This document shows, in pieces, positions 32,884 through 43,372 of a stretch of DNA of 64,000 nucleotides (position 1 is its first letter; each line of letters opens with the position of its first letter). Made by a program: the position numbers and the translations under genes. The stretch spans positions 62,001 to 126,000 of the forward strand of contig CAMLMV010000015.1 in the NCBI GenBank assembly GCA_946481275.1, read 5' to 3'. Source of the DNA: an uncultured Massilia sp. (GTDB lineage Bacteria > Pseudomonadota > Gammaproteobacteria > Burkholderiales > Burkholderiaceae). A model generated the notes under the pieces. The model searched no databases. It was given only the letters and a program-made list of their open reading frames with translations, and was not told the DNA's origin.

Positions 32884-34860
32884 TCACGCCTCGCGCGCGG
32901 TGGCGACTGCGCGTTTGATCGCGGCCGCCAGCGCCGCCGGCTCCACGGGCTTGGCGAGATAATCGGTGAAGCCGGCCTGCAGCGCCTTGTCGCGGTCGTC
33001 CTGGCGCGTGAACGCCGTCAGCGCGATGGCGGGAATGTCCGCCGTGGCCGCGCGCCGGCGGATGCGCCGCATCAGTTCGAAGCCGTCGACTTCGGGCATG
33101 CCCACGTCGCTGACGATCACGTCCGGCACCTCGCGCTCCAGCAGGGCCAGCGCGGCGCCCGCGCCCGGCGCCGTCATCGTGGCGGCGCCGCTGTACGACA
33201 GGATCTGTTCCAGCACGTCGAGCGTATCCGGCACGTCGTCGATCACCAGCACCCGCACGCCGGACAGGTCGGACAGGTCGTCCGCGCCCGCCTGCGCGGC
33301 CGGGCGCACGCCCGTGACCGGCGCCGTGACGGCGCTCGGGCGCGCCAGCGGCAGGCGCACCGTGAACGTGGTGCCCGTGTGCGCGCCGGCGCTGTCCACC
33401 GTGATCGTCCCGCCGTGCAGTTCGACGAGCTGCCGCGCGATCGACAACCCCAGCCCCAGGCCGCCGTGCTGGCGCGAGATCGACGCGTCCTGCTGGCGGA
33501 AGCGGTCGAACACGTACGGCAGGAAGTCGGGCGATATGCCGATGCCGGAATCGATCACGCGGATCACGGCGTCATTGCCGTCGCGGCCCAGCAGCACCTG
33601 CACGCTGCCGCCCGACGGCGTGAACTTGACCGCGTTCGCCAGCAGGTTCCACAGCACCTGCTGCAGCCGGCCCGGATCGGCGCGGACCTCGAACGGCAAA
33701 GTGCCCGGCTCGCGCCCCAAGTCGGCGCGCAGCGCGATCATCTTGGCCGCGGCGGCCGGGTGCACGGTGCCCAGCGCCGCCTCGATGATGCGGGACGGGT
33801 CGACCGTCTGCACGTCCAGCCGCACCGTGCCGGAAATGATGCGGCTCATGTCGAGCAGGTCGTCGATCAGCTTGCCCTGGGCGCGCGCGTTGCGTTCGAT
33901 CGTCTCCAGCGCCCGTTTCAACGTCGCCTCGTCCTTCACGCCCCGCTGCAGCATGCCGGCCCAGCCGAGGATCGCGTTCAGCGGCGTGCGCAGCTCGTGC
34001 GACAGGGTGGCGAGGAATTCGTCCTTCAGCGCGGACAGGCGTTCGGCCTCGTCGCGCGCGATGCGCTCGCGTTCCAGCAACTGCTGGCGCTCGGCCGCCG
34101 TCGCCTGCGACATCGCGAGGATGCGCGCATTCGCTTCCAGCCGGGCGTCGAACACGGACGCGATGAGGGCCAGGCCCAGCACGCAGAACGTGGCCAGCAC
34201 GACGAGCGTGGCGAGGCTGTCGCGGTGCACGCCGACGCGCGCGGCCATGCACACGCTGTCGGCCGGAAAGTTCGCGGCCGCCATGCCCGTGTAATGCATG
34301 CCGACGATGGCGCAGCCCATGACGACGGCGGCCCCGATGCGCGGCACCCACACGTCCGGCGTGCTGCGGCGCAGCCGGAACGCGATCCACAGCGCCAGCG
34401 CCGACGCGCCCACGGCGATCAGGACGGAGAGCGCGAACAGCAGCGGGTCGTACACGATCCCCGGCTGCATGCGCATGGCGGCCATGCCCGTGTAATGCAT
34501 CGCATTGATGCCCACGCCCATGATGACGGCGCTGACGCCCAGGCGCACGGGGCCGAGGTTCGCGCGGCTGACCTGCCACAGCGCGAGGCCGGACGCGGCT
34601 ATCGGCAGCACCAGCGAGACGAGGGTGATGGGGATGTCGTAGGCGATCGGGATCGGGAGGCGGAACGCCAGCATCCCGACGAAATGCATGGCCCAGATAC
34701 CGGACCCCATCGCGATCGCGCCGCCCAGGGTCCAGGCAAAACGGGTGCGGCCAGTGGCTTCCGTCACCCTGCCCGCCAGGCTGAGCGCGGAATAGGACGC
34801 GACGATCGCGACGAGGATCGAAATCAGGACGAGCGGCGTTTCGTAGGTTCCGGTCAGCAT
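32884..34860 (-). CDS. MHYT-domain hybrid sensor histidine kinase
   Basis: The 658-residue protein starts with an MHYT sensor of seven helices; the motif occurs as MHFVGM, MHYTGM and MHYTGM near residues 58, 122 and 187. A coiled linker leads to HisKA (LATLSHELRTPLNAILGW, phospho-His near residue 289), a HATPase domain (LWNLLANAVKFTPSGG, then GLGLSIARQLVELHGG) and a C-terminal receiver (VLVIDDVPDTLDVLEQIL, phospho-Asp in VIVSDVGMPEVDGF). MHYT domains are proposed to bind copper and sense oxygen, CO or NO. It is convergent with amtB and has no separate output gene beside it. Confidence 0.92.
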   Translation of the reverse strand: MLTGTYETPLVLISILVAIVASYSALSLAGRVTEATGRTRFAWTLGGAIAMGSGIWAMHFVGMLAFRLPIPIAYDIPITLVSLVLPIAASGLALWQVSRANLGPVRLGVSAVIMGVGINAMHYTGMAAMRMQPGIVYDPLLFALSVLIAVGASALALWIAFRLRRSTPDVWVPRIGAAVVMGCAIVGMHYTGMAAANFPADSVCMAARVGVHRDSLATLVVLATFCVLGLALIASVFDARLEANARILAMSQATAAERQQLLERERIARDEAERLSALKDEFLATLSHELRTPLNAILGWAGMLQRGVKDEATLKRALETIERNARAQGKLIDDLLDMSRIISGTVRLDVQTVDPSRIIEAALGTVHPAAAAKMIALRADLGREPGTLPFEVRADPGRLQQVLWNLLANAVKFTPSGGSVQVLLGRDGNDAVIRVIDSGIGISPDFLPYVFDRFRQQDASISRQHGGLGLGLSIARQLVELHGGTITVDSAGAHTGTTFTVRLPLARPSAVTAPVTGVRPAAQAGADDLSDLSGVRVLVIDDVPDTLDVLEQILSYSGAATMTAPGAGAALALLEREVPDVIVSDVGMPEVDGFELMRRIRRRAATADIPAIALTAFTRQDDRDKALQAGFTDYLAKPVEPAALAAAIKRAVATAREA

Positions 34861-34936
34861 CGTCGGTCAGACGCATGCCGCCCGGCGGGCGGCTTCGGTC
34901 CACAGTATGCTACCGGCGTCGGGAATCAGCCAGAAT

Positions 34937-34963
34937 AGTAACAAGAAATTGCTTTCTGTTACT
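34937..34963 (-). repeat. AT-rich hairpin overlapping the stop codon of the pyrimidine operon
   Basis: On the minus transcript AGTAACAGAAA pairs with TTTCTTGTTACT (one bulged base) around a GCAA tetraloop. The 5' arm includes the TAA stop of the ureidopropionase gene. No U run follows, so it is more likely a 3'-end stability or processing hairpin than a full terminator. It sits in the 98-bp gap before the MHYT kinase gene. Confidence 0.5.
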
Positions 34964-36230
34964 TTTGAGCAACAAGCTCCCCGGTGTCTGACGTGGCAAC
35001 GATCCCGGCCCGTTCCAGCATGGCGTGCAGCAGCACGTTGCAGCCCGCTTCCAGGTGGCCGGGCTGGGCGTCCTCGATCTCGTTATGGCTGATGCCGTCC
35101 TTGCACGGCACGAAGATCATGCCGGCGGGCGCCAGCCGCGCGACGTAGATGGCGTCGTGGCCGGCACCGGACACCACGTCCATCGTCGAATAGCCCAACT
35201 GTTCCGTCGCCGCGCGCACGGCACCCACGCAATCCGGGTGGAACGGGCAAGGCGGGTAGTACGACACGCGCTGCAGGTCGATGGAAAGGCCCGTCTCGCG
35301 CCGCGTGCGCTCGATGAACGCCTCGATCTCGCCGTGCATCGTGTTCAGGAGATCGTCGGTGACGTTGCGCAGGTCGATGCTGAACTTGACCTGGCCGGGG
35401 ATCACGTTGCGGCTGTTGGGGAACACCTGCACCATGCCCACGGTGCCGCGGCCGTACGGCGGGTAGCGGTTGGCGATGGCCACCGTCTCCTGCATGATGG
35501 TCGTCGCGACCTGCAGCGCGTCGCGCCGCAGATGCATCGGCGTGGGGCCCGCGTGCGCCTCCATGCCCGTCACCGTGCAGTCGTACCACGACAGGCCCAT
35601 CACGGCGGGCACGACGCCGATCACCTTGTTCGCGTCTTCCAGCACGGGGCCCTGTTCGATGTGCGCCTCGAAGTATGCGCCGATCGGGTGGTCGCCGGGC
35701 GTTTCGTCGCCCCGGTAGCCGATCCTCTGGAGTTCCTCGCCGACGGATTTGCCGTCGACGTCGCGCGCCGCATACGCCGTCTCCAGGCTGAACGCGCCGC
35801 AGAACACGCCGGAGCCCATCATCACGGGCACGAAGCGCGAGCCTTCCTCGTTGGTCCAGAACGCGACCTCGATCGGCGCCTCCGTGCGGATGCCCCGCTC
35901 GTTCAGGGTGCGCACGACTTCCAGCCCTGCCAGCACGCCGTAATTGCCGTCGAACTTGCCGCCGGTCGGCTGGGTGTCGATGTGGCTGCCCGTGACGACC
36001 GGGGGCAGCGTCGGGTCCGTGCCCTCGCGGCGCATGAAGACGTTGCCGATCTTATCGACGGTGACGGCGAGGCCTTCCGCTCTCGCCCACTGGACGACGA
36101 GGTCGCGGCCCTGGCGGTCGAGGTCCGTCAGGGCGAGGCGCTTCACGCCGCCCTTCTCGGTGGCGCCGATTTGCGCCAGTTCCATCAGGGAGTTCCAGAG
36201 GCGGGTGCCGTTGATGCGCAGGTCGTTCAT
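34959..36230 (-). CDS. Beta-ureidopropionase / N-carbamoyl amino acid hydrolase (M20 family)
   Basis: The 423-residue zinc hydrolase starts at ATG 36230 behind GGAG. Metal-site motifs of the M20/amidohydrolase type are visible: GSHIDTQPTGGKFDG, the EE of NEEGSRF, and HIEQGPVLE. The dimerisation insert spans about residues 210-330. In this operon it should hydrolyse N-carbamoyl-beta-alanine (or the beta-aminoisobutyrate analogue) to the beta-amino acid, CO2 and ammonia, the third step of reductive pyrimidine breakdown. Allantoate amidohydrolases share the fold, but the neighbours favour ureidopropionase. It is the last gene of the operon, 13 bp after dihydropyrimidinase. Confidence 0.88.
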   Translation of the reverse strand: MNDLRINGTRLWNSLMELAQIGATEKGGVKRLALTDLDRQGRDLVVQWARAEGLAVTVDKIGNVFMRREGTDPTLPPVVTGSHIDTQPTGGKFDGNYGVLAGLEVVRTLNERGIRTEAPIEVAFWTNEEGSRFVPVMMGSGVFCGAFSLETAYAARDVDGKSVGEELQRIGYRGDETPGDHPIGAYFEAHIEQGPVLEDANKVIGVVPAVMGLSWYDCTVTGMEAHAGPTPMHLRRDALQVATTIMQETVAIANRYPPYGRGTVGMVQVFPNSRNVIPGQVKFSIDLRNVTDDLLNTMHGEIEAFIERTRRETGLSIDLQRVSYYPPCPFHPDCVGAVRAATEQLGYSTMDVVSGAGHDAIYVARLAPAGMIFVPCKDGISHNEIEDAQPGHLEAGCNVLLHAMLERAGIVATSDTGELVAQK

Positions 36231-36243
36231 GGTTGTTCTCCGT

Positions 36244-37647
<1,404 letters not shown>

Positions 37648-39171
37648 TCAGTCGAGCGAACGGGCTGGATGCAGCGCCGGGGCCGCCCTGCCCTTCATCA
37701 TGAGGCCGTACACGACCGCGGAAATCGCGATCCCGACGAACCACGCATAGGTGTACAGGGTTTTGAAGACGGCGCCCACGTCCGGGAACGACTCCGGAAA
37801 CGCCGCGTTCATGAAACCCGGGATGTTCGGCAGCACGCCGGCGACGAAGGCGACGATCGCGGCCAGGTTCCAGCCGCCGCGGTAACCGTAGATGCCGTCG
37901 TCCTTGTACAGGTGGTCGACGGCCAGTTCCGTGCGGCGGATCAGGTAGTAGTCGATGATCAGCACGCCCGCGATGGGACCCAGCAGCGCGGAATAGCCGA
38001 TCAGCCACGTGAAGATATAACCCTGCGTGGACTCCAGGATCTTCCAGGGCATCATCGCCAGCGCGATGCCGGCCGTGATGTAGCCGCCCGTGCGGTACGA
38101 GATATGGCGCGGCGCCAGCGCGGAAAAGTCGTAGGCCGGACCGACGAGGTTGGCGGCCAGGTTGACGCTGACCGTGTCGACCAGCAGGACGATGAGCGCG
38201 ATCAGCACCGCGGCGCCCGTCATGCGGCTGGCCAGGTCGACCGGATCCCACAACGCCTTGCCGTACAGGACGACGGTGGCCGACGTGACGATGACGGCGA
38301 GCGCGGCCAACAAGCCCATCGGCACGGGCAGGCCGACGGACTGGCCCACGATCTGGTCGCGCTGCGTACGCGCGAAGCGGGTGAAGTCGGGGATGTTCAG
38401 CGCGAGCGTGGCCCAGAACCCGACCATCGCCGTCAGCGACGGCCAGAACGTGGGCCAGAACTGGCCGGCCTTCTTGCCGCCTTCGACGAATTGCGACGGC
38501 GCGTCCAGCAGCGGACCGAAGCCGCCCGCTTTCTGGTAGACCCAGCCGAGCAGCACGAAGCAGATCGCGATCTTCAGCGGGGCCGTGTACGTCTCCAGCT
38601 TGCGGATCGCATCCATGCCGTGCACGATGAAATAGAACTGGATCGCCCAGAACGCCAGGAAGCACAGCAGTTGGGCGCCGTTGATGCCAAGGCCGGCCAG
38701 TTTGGCGCCGCCGATCTCGTGCCCGGCCAGCACGCCCAGCAGGGTGTAGATCATGCTGCCGCCGAACCACGTCTGGATGCCGTACCAGCCGCACGCGACG
38801 ATGGCGCGCATCAGCGCCGGCAGCCGCGCCCCGCGCGTACCGAACGCGGCGCGCGCCAGCACGGCGTACGGGATGCCGTACTTGGTGCCGGCGTGGCCGA
38901 TCAGCAGCATCGGCAGCAGCACGATGGCGTTGGCGAGGAACACGGTGAACACCGCCTGGTACGCGGACATGCCGGCCTCGATCAGGCTGGCCGACAGCGT
39001 ATAGGCCGGGATGCACATCACCATGCCGACCCACAGGGCGGCGAAGTGATACCAGCGCCACGTGCGCTGCGCGGCGCTCGTCGGCGCCAGGTCTTCGTTC
39101 CACAGGTCCTGGTTCGTTGCGGGGTCGGTGCTCATCGGGGCGGTCTCCATCGGTTGGCGTTCGTCATTCAC
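37648..39171 (-). CDS. NCS1-family nucleobase:cation symporter
   Basis: The 507-residue protein has 12 predicted helices in the Mhp1/PucI/FurA-like NCS1 fold. The start NEDLAPTSAAQRTWRWYHFA, helix 1 ALWVGMVMCIPAYTLSASLI and GWYGIQTWFGG in helix 3 are typical. Its position inside the pyrimidine operon suggests uptake of uracil, thymine or dihydropyrimidines. The gene overlaps the preA stop by 8 bp. Allantoin or hydantoin transport is the main alternative in this family. Confidence 0.9.
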   Translation of the reverse strand: MNDERQPMETAPMSTDPATNQDLWNEDLAPTSAAQRTWRWYHFAALWVGMVMCIPAYTLSASLIEAGMSAYQAVFTVFLANAIVLLPMLLIGHAGTKYGIPYAVLARAAFGTRGARLPALMRAIVACGWYGIQTWFGGSMIYTLLGVLAGHEIGGAKLAGLGINGAQLLCFLAFWAIQFYFIVHGMDAIRKLETYTAPLKIAICFVLLGWVYQKAGGFGPLLDAPSQFVEGGKKAGQFWPTFWPSLTAMVGFWATLALNIPDFTRFARTQRDQIVGQSVGLPVPMGLLAALAVIVTSATVVLYGKALWDPVDLASRMTGAAVLIALIVLLVDTVSVNLAANLVGPAYDFSALAPRHISYRTGGYITAGIALAMMPWKILESTQGYIFTWLIGYSALLGPIAGVLIIDYYLIRRTELAVDHLYKDDGIYGYRGGWNLAAIVAFVAGVLPNIPGFMNAAFPESFPDVGAVFKTLYTYAWFVGIAISAVVYGLMMKGRAAPALHPARSLD

Positions 39172-40453
39172 CGGCCAATACTACTACCTCCGCCCGTGGA
39201 TTCCTCGGATCCTGCGTCCAGTTCATGTACGGCTTGCCCGTCTGCTGCGGCACCATCGTGATGCAGCCCTCGACCGGACACGTGATCTCGCACAGGTTGC
39301 ACCCGACGCATTCCTGGTCGATCACTTCGTACTTGCGCGCATTCCCGTCGACCAGCCGCGCAATCGCCTGGTGCGACGTGTCCTCGCACGCCACGTGGCA
39401 GCGGCCGCACTGGATGCACTTGTCCTGGTCGATGTGCGCGATGACCTGATAATTCATGTCCAGGTATTTCCAGTCCGTCGTGTTCGGCACGGCCTTGCGC
39501 GAGAACGCGGCGATATTCTCGTAGCCTTTCGCATCCATCCAGCGCGACAAGCCGTCCTTCATCTCCTCGACGATGCGAAAACCGTGCAGCATCGCGGCCG
39601 TGCATACCTGCACCGAACCGGCGCCAAGCGCGATGAACTCGGCCGCGTCGCGCCAGTTGCCGATGCCGCCGATGCCGGAGATCGGCAAGCCCTTCGTCAC
39701 CGGGTCGCGCGCGATCTCGGCCACCATGTTCAGCGCGATGGGTTTGACGGCCGTGCCGCAATAGCCGCCGTGCGTGCTCGCGTCGCCAACGGCCGGGAAC
39801 GCGACCATGCGGTCCAGGTCCAGGTGCGTGATCGAATTGATCGTGTTGATCAGCGAGACCGCATCCGCCCCGCCCGCCAGCGCGGCACGGGCGGGCGCGC
39901 GCACGTCCGTGATGTTGGGCGTCAGCTTGACGATCACCGGCAGCCGCGTGTACGTCTTGCACCAGCGCGTGACGAGTTCGATCAGGTCCGGCTGCTGGCC
40001 CACGGCCGCGCCCATGCCGCGCTCGGGCATGCCGTGCGGGCAGCCGAAGTTCAGTTCGATGCCGTCCGCGCCCGTCGCCTCGACGAGCGGCAGGATCTCG
40101 CGCCACGGCGCTTCCTCGCATGGCAGCATCATCGACACGACCAGCGCCCGGTCCGGCCACGCCTTCTTGACGGCCGTGATCTCGCGCAGGTTGATCTCCA
40201 GGCTGCGGTCCGTGATCAGCTCGATGTTGTTGAAACCGATGACTTCGCGGTTTTTACCATGCAGCGCGGAGTAGCGCGACGACACGTTGACGGCGGGCGG
40301 ATCCTCGCCCAGCGTCTTCCACACGACGCCGCCCCACCCCGCCTCGAAGGCGCGCACGACGTTATAGGCCTTGTCGGTCGGCGGTGCGGACGCCAGCCAG
40401 AAAGGGTTCGGCGACTTGATGCCGCAGAAATCGATGCTCAGGTCGGCCATCAT
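39164..40453 (-). CDS. preA: NAD-dependent dihydropyrimidine dehydrogenase subunit PreA
   Basis: The 429-residue protein has an FMN-binding TIM barrel like dihydroorotate dehydrogenase (LSIDFCGIKSPNPFWLASAP, ELNFGCPHGMPERGMGAAVG with the active-site Cys region) and a C-terminal pair of [4Fe-4S] motifs, CIQCGRCHVAC and CVGCNLCEITC. Together with PreT it reduces uracil and thymine to dihydropyrimidines with NADH. Its start overlaps the preT stop by 4 bp (ATGA), so the two subunits are coupled. The order preT-preA is conserved. Confidence 0.95.
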   Translation of the reverse strand: MMADLSIDFCGIKSPNPFWLASAPPTDKAYNVVRAFEAGWGGVVWKTLGEDPPAVNVSSRYSALHGKNREVIGFNNIELITDRSLEINLREITAVKKAWPDRALVVSMMLPCEEAPWREILPLVEATGADGIELNFGCPHGMPERGMGAAVGQQPDLIELVTRWCKTYTRLPVIVKLTPNITDVRAPARAALAGGADAVSLINTINSITHLDLDRMVAFPAVGDASTHGGYCGTAVKPIALNMVAEIARDPVTKGLPISGIGGIGNWRDAAEFIALGAGSVQVCTAAMLHGFRIVEEMKDGLSRWMDAKGYENIAAFSRKAVPNTTDWKYLDMNYQVIAHIDQDKCIQCGRCHVACEDTSHQAIARLVDGNARKYEVIDQECVGCNLCEITCPVEGCITMVPQQTGKPYMNWTQDPRNPRAEVVVLAGE

Positions 40454-41814
40454 GCCTCCGCTTTGGAAAGGATGTCGTCATGGATCGCCAGCGCGGCCAG
40501 CTTGCCGTGCTGGACGGCCTGCACCGTCAGGTCCTGCCCCGGCGCCACGCAGTCGCCGCCCGCGTACACGCCGGGCAACTTGGTGCGGAACCGGGCATCG
40601 ACGTGGATCTTGTCGCCATCGCGTTCCAGCTCGCGGGCGAGCGGATCGGATAGCGCATCGTTGTCCATGTGCTGGCCGATGGCCTTGAACACGGCATCGG
40701 CCGCGATGTCGATGAAGGCGCCCGTGCCGGCGAGGCGGCCATCTTCCAGCCTTGTCTCCTCGAAACGCATGCCGCGCACGCGCCCCGCAGCGTCCAGCAA
40801 GATCTCGTGCGGCGCCGCCCACGTGCGGATGCGCACGCCGTTCGTCTTCGCGATCTCGATCTCGTGACCGGTCGCGCTCATCGCCTCGACACCGCGGCGG
40901 TACACGAGCGTGACCTCTTCCGCGCCGAGTCGTCCGATCTGCACGGCCATGTCGACAGCCGTATTGCCGGCACCGATCACGACGGCCCGCTTCGGCACCG
41001 GCAGCGCCGCGAGGTCCGCCGCCTGGCGCAACGTGGCGATGTAGTCGACGGCGGCCGCGAGACCCGGCGCATCCTCGCCCGTGAGACCGAGACGGCGGCT
41101 GGCGCCCAGGCCCAGGCCGAGGAACACGGCGTCGTAGCGCGTGTGCAGGTCCTGCAGGTGCAGGTTGCTGCCCAGGATGCGGCCGTACTGGATCTCGATG
41201 CCGCCGATGGCGAGCAAAAAGTCGACTTCGCGCTGGGCGAAGTCGCCCGGCAGCTTGTACTTGGCGATGCCGTATTCGTTCAGGCCACCGGCCTTGTCGC
41301 GCGCCTCGAACACGACGACGTCATGGCCCAGCATCGCGAGCCGGTGCGCGCACGACAGCCCGGCCGGGCCGGCGCCCACGACGGCGATCGTCCTGCCGGT
41401 CGACGGCGCGCGCCGGAACGGATGATCGGCGAAGTGCGCGTTGTCGATGGCATGGCGCTGCAGCAGGCCGATTTTCACGGGCTGGCCTTCGGCGTCGTTG
41501 TTGCGCACGCAGGCGTCCTCGCACAGGATCTCCGTCGGGCACACGCGGGAGCACGCGCCGCCGAAGATGTTCTGCTTGAGGATGTTGACGGCGGCGCCCT
41601 CCACGTTGCCGTCATGGATGTTGCGGATGAAGCTCGCGACGTCGATGCCGGTCGGGCACGCACGGGTACAGGGCGCGTCGTAACAGTACAGGCAGCGCGC
41701 GCTTTCGATGGCGGCCTGGCGGGCCGTCAGCGCCGGGGCCAGGTCCGTGAAGCGCTCGGACAGGGCGCCGTGCGTGCCGGTGGGGAGCGGCAGGTGGTGG
41801 AGTGACTCGATCAT
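40450..41814 (-). CDS. preT: NAD-dependent dihydropyrimidine dehydrogenase subunit PreT
   Basis: The 454-residue flavoprotein resembles the small subunit of glutamate synthase. The N-terminal part holds cysteines for two Fe-S clusters (CLYCYDAPCTRACPTGID, then GGACSRVCPTEILCEDAC). The FAD Rossmann motif is VVGAGPAGLSCAHRLAML and the NAD motif is VVIGAGNTAVDMAVQI. It takes electrons from NADH for PreA. AAGGG precedes the ATG at 41814. It lies 55 bp after the semialdehyde dehydrogenase gene. Confidence 0.94.
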   Translation of the reverse strand: MIESLHHLPLPTGTHGALSERFTDLAPALTARQAAIESARCLYCYDAPCTRACPTGIDVASFIRNIHDGNVEGAAVNILKQNIFGGACSRVCPTEILCEDACVRNNDAEGQPVKIGLLQRHAIDNAHFADHPFRRAPSTGRTIAVVGAGPAGLSCAHRLAMLGHDVVVFEARDKAGGLNEYGIAKYKLPGDFAQREVDFLLAIGGIEIQYGRILGSNLHLQDLHTRYDAVFLGLGLGASRRLGLTGEDAPGLAAAVDYIATLRQAADLAALPVPKRAVVIGAGNTAVDMAVQIGRLGAEEVTLVYRRGVEAMSATGHEIEIAKTNGVRIRTWAAPHEILLDAAGRVRGMRFEETRLEDGRLAGTGAFIDIAADAVFKAIGQHMDNDALSDPLARELERDGDKIHVDARFRTKLPGVYAGGDCVAPGQDLTVQAVQHGKLAALAIHDDILSKAEA

Positions 41815-41869
41815 TTGGCATCCCTTCTTGTCGTGATGTTGCGAGCACTGCTTGATATTACTGCGGGTA

Positions 41870-43363
41870 TTACTTCATCTGCGGGAACGCGAACTCCACC
41901 CCGCTGCTCGCGGTATTCGGCCACCTTTGCATGACCGCCTTGTGCCGCGTATAAAACCGCACGCCTTCCGGCCCGTACGCGTGATGGTCGCCGAACAGGC
42001 TTTTCTTCCACCCGCCGAAGCTGTTGAACGCCATCGGCACCGGCAGCGGCACGTTCACGCCCACCATGCCCACCTGCACCTGGCGCACGAATTCGCGCGC
42101 CACGCCGCCGTCGCGGGTGAACACGGCCACGCCGTTGCCGTACTCGTTGCGGTTGATGAGGGCCAAAGCACTCCCGACGTCCGGCAGGCGCACGACGCAC
42201 AGCACGGGGCCGAAGATTTCTTGCTGGTAGATCGACATCGACGGCGTCACATGGTCGAACAGGGTGCCGCCCACGAAGAAGCCGTTGTCGCGGTCCGGCA
42301 CCTTGAAGCCGCGGCCGTCGACAACGAGGGTCGCGCCCTGCTCCACGCCTTCGCCGATCAGCTTTTCGATGCGCTGCTTGGCGGCCAGCGTGACGACCGG
42401 GCCCATCTCGGCGCCGTCCGCCATGCCGTCCGCGATCTTCAGCGCGCGCGTGCGCTCGGCCAGCCGGGCCACGAGCGCATCGCCCGCGTCGCCGATCGCG
42501 ACCGCTACCGAAATCGCCATGCAGCGCTCGCCGGCCGAACCGTATGCGGCGCCGATCAACGCGTCGACGGCCATGTCCATGTCGGCATCCGGCATCACGA
42601 CCATGTGGTTCTTCGCGCCGCCCAGCGCCTGCACGCGCTTGCCGGAAGCGGAGCCGCGCGCATAAATGTATTCCGCGATCGGCGTCGAGCCGACGAAGCT
42701 GACGGCCTGGATGTCCGGGTGATCGAGCAGCGCGTCGACCGCGCCCTTGTCGCCTTGCACGACGTTGAACACGCCGTCCGGCAGCCCCGCTTCCTTCAGC
42801 AGCCGCGCATGCAGCAGTGACGGCGACGGATCGCGCTCGGACGGTTTCAGGATGAACGTGTTGCCGCACGCGATGGCGACGGGGAACATCCACATCGGCA
42901 CCATCACGGGGAAGTTGAACGGCGTGATGCCCGCGACGACGCCCAGCGGCTGGCGCATCGACCATGCATCGATGCCGCGCGCGATCTGGTCGGTGAATTC
43001 GCCCTTGAGCATCTGCGGAATGCCCACGGCGAATTCCACGACTTCGATGCCGCGCGCGACTTCGCCACGTGCATCGGCGAACGTCTTGCCGTGTTCGCGC
43101 ACGACCATCGCCGCGAATTCATCGGTATGCTTCTGGCACAGTTGCAGGTAGTTGAACAGCACGCGGGCGCGGGCCAGCGGGGGCGTCGCGGCCCAGGCGG
43201 GGAATGCGGCGCTGGCCGCGGCCACGGCGGCCGCGACGTCCTCAATGCTCGCCAGCGCCACACGCGCACAGGGCTCGCCAAGCGCCGGGTTGTAGACATC
43301 GGCGTAGCGTCCGCTGCTGCCTTCAGCGGTGCCGCCGCCAATGTAGTGATTGATCGTCTCCAT
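41870..43363 (-). CDS. mmsA: CoA-acylating (methyl)malonate-semialdehyde dehydrogenase
   Basis: The 497-residue aldehyde dehydrogenase has the MMSDH-type cofactor and substrate regions: [34 protein letters not shown], the active-site Cys in SAGERCMA (about residue 284) and the C-terminal [20 protein letters not shown]. The glutamate base of hydrolytic ALDHs is replaced ([11 protein letters not shown]), as in CoA-acylating enzymes. Here it should convert malonate semialdehyde to acetyl-CoA and methylmalonate semialdehyde to propionyl-CoA, closing uracil and thymine breakdown. It is 9 bp after the aminotransferase gene. Confidence 0.92.
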   Translation of the reverse strand: METINHYIGGGTAEGSSGRYADVYNPALGEPCARVALASIEDVAAAVAAASAAFPAWAATPPLARARVLFNYLQLCQKHTDEFAAMVVREHGKTFADARGEVARGIEVVEFAVGIPQMLKGEFTDQIARGIDAWSMRQPLGVVAGITPFNFPVMVPMWMFPVAIACGNTFILKPSERDPSPSLLHARLLKEAGLPDGVFNVVQGDKGAVDALLDHPDIQAVSFVGSTPIAEYIYARGSASGKRVQALGGAKNHMVVMPDADMDMAVDALIGAAYGSAGERCMAISVAVAIGDAGDALVARLAERTRALKIADGMADGAEMGPVVTLAAKQRIEKLIGEGVEQGATLVVDGRGFKVPDRDNGFFVGGTLFDHVTPSMSIYQQEIFGPVLCVVRLPDVGSALALINRNEYGNGVAVFTRDGGVAREFVRQVQVGMVGVNVPLPVPMAFNSFGGWKKSLFGDHHAYGPEGVRFYTRHKAVMQRWPNTASSGVEFAFPQMK

Positions 43364-43372
43364 GGTCGCCTT

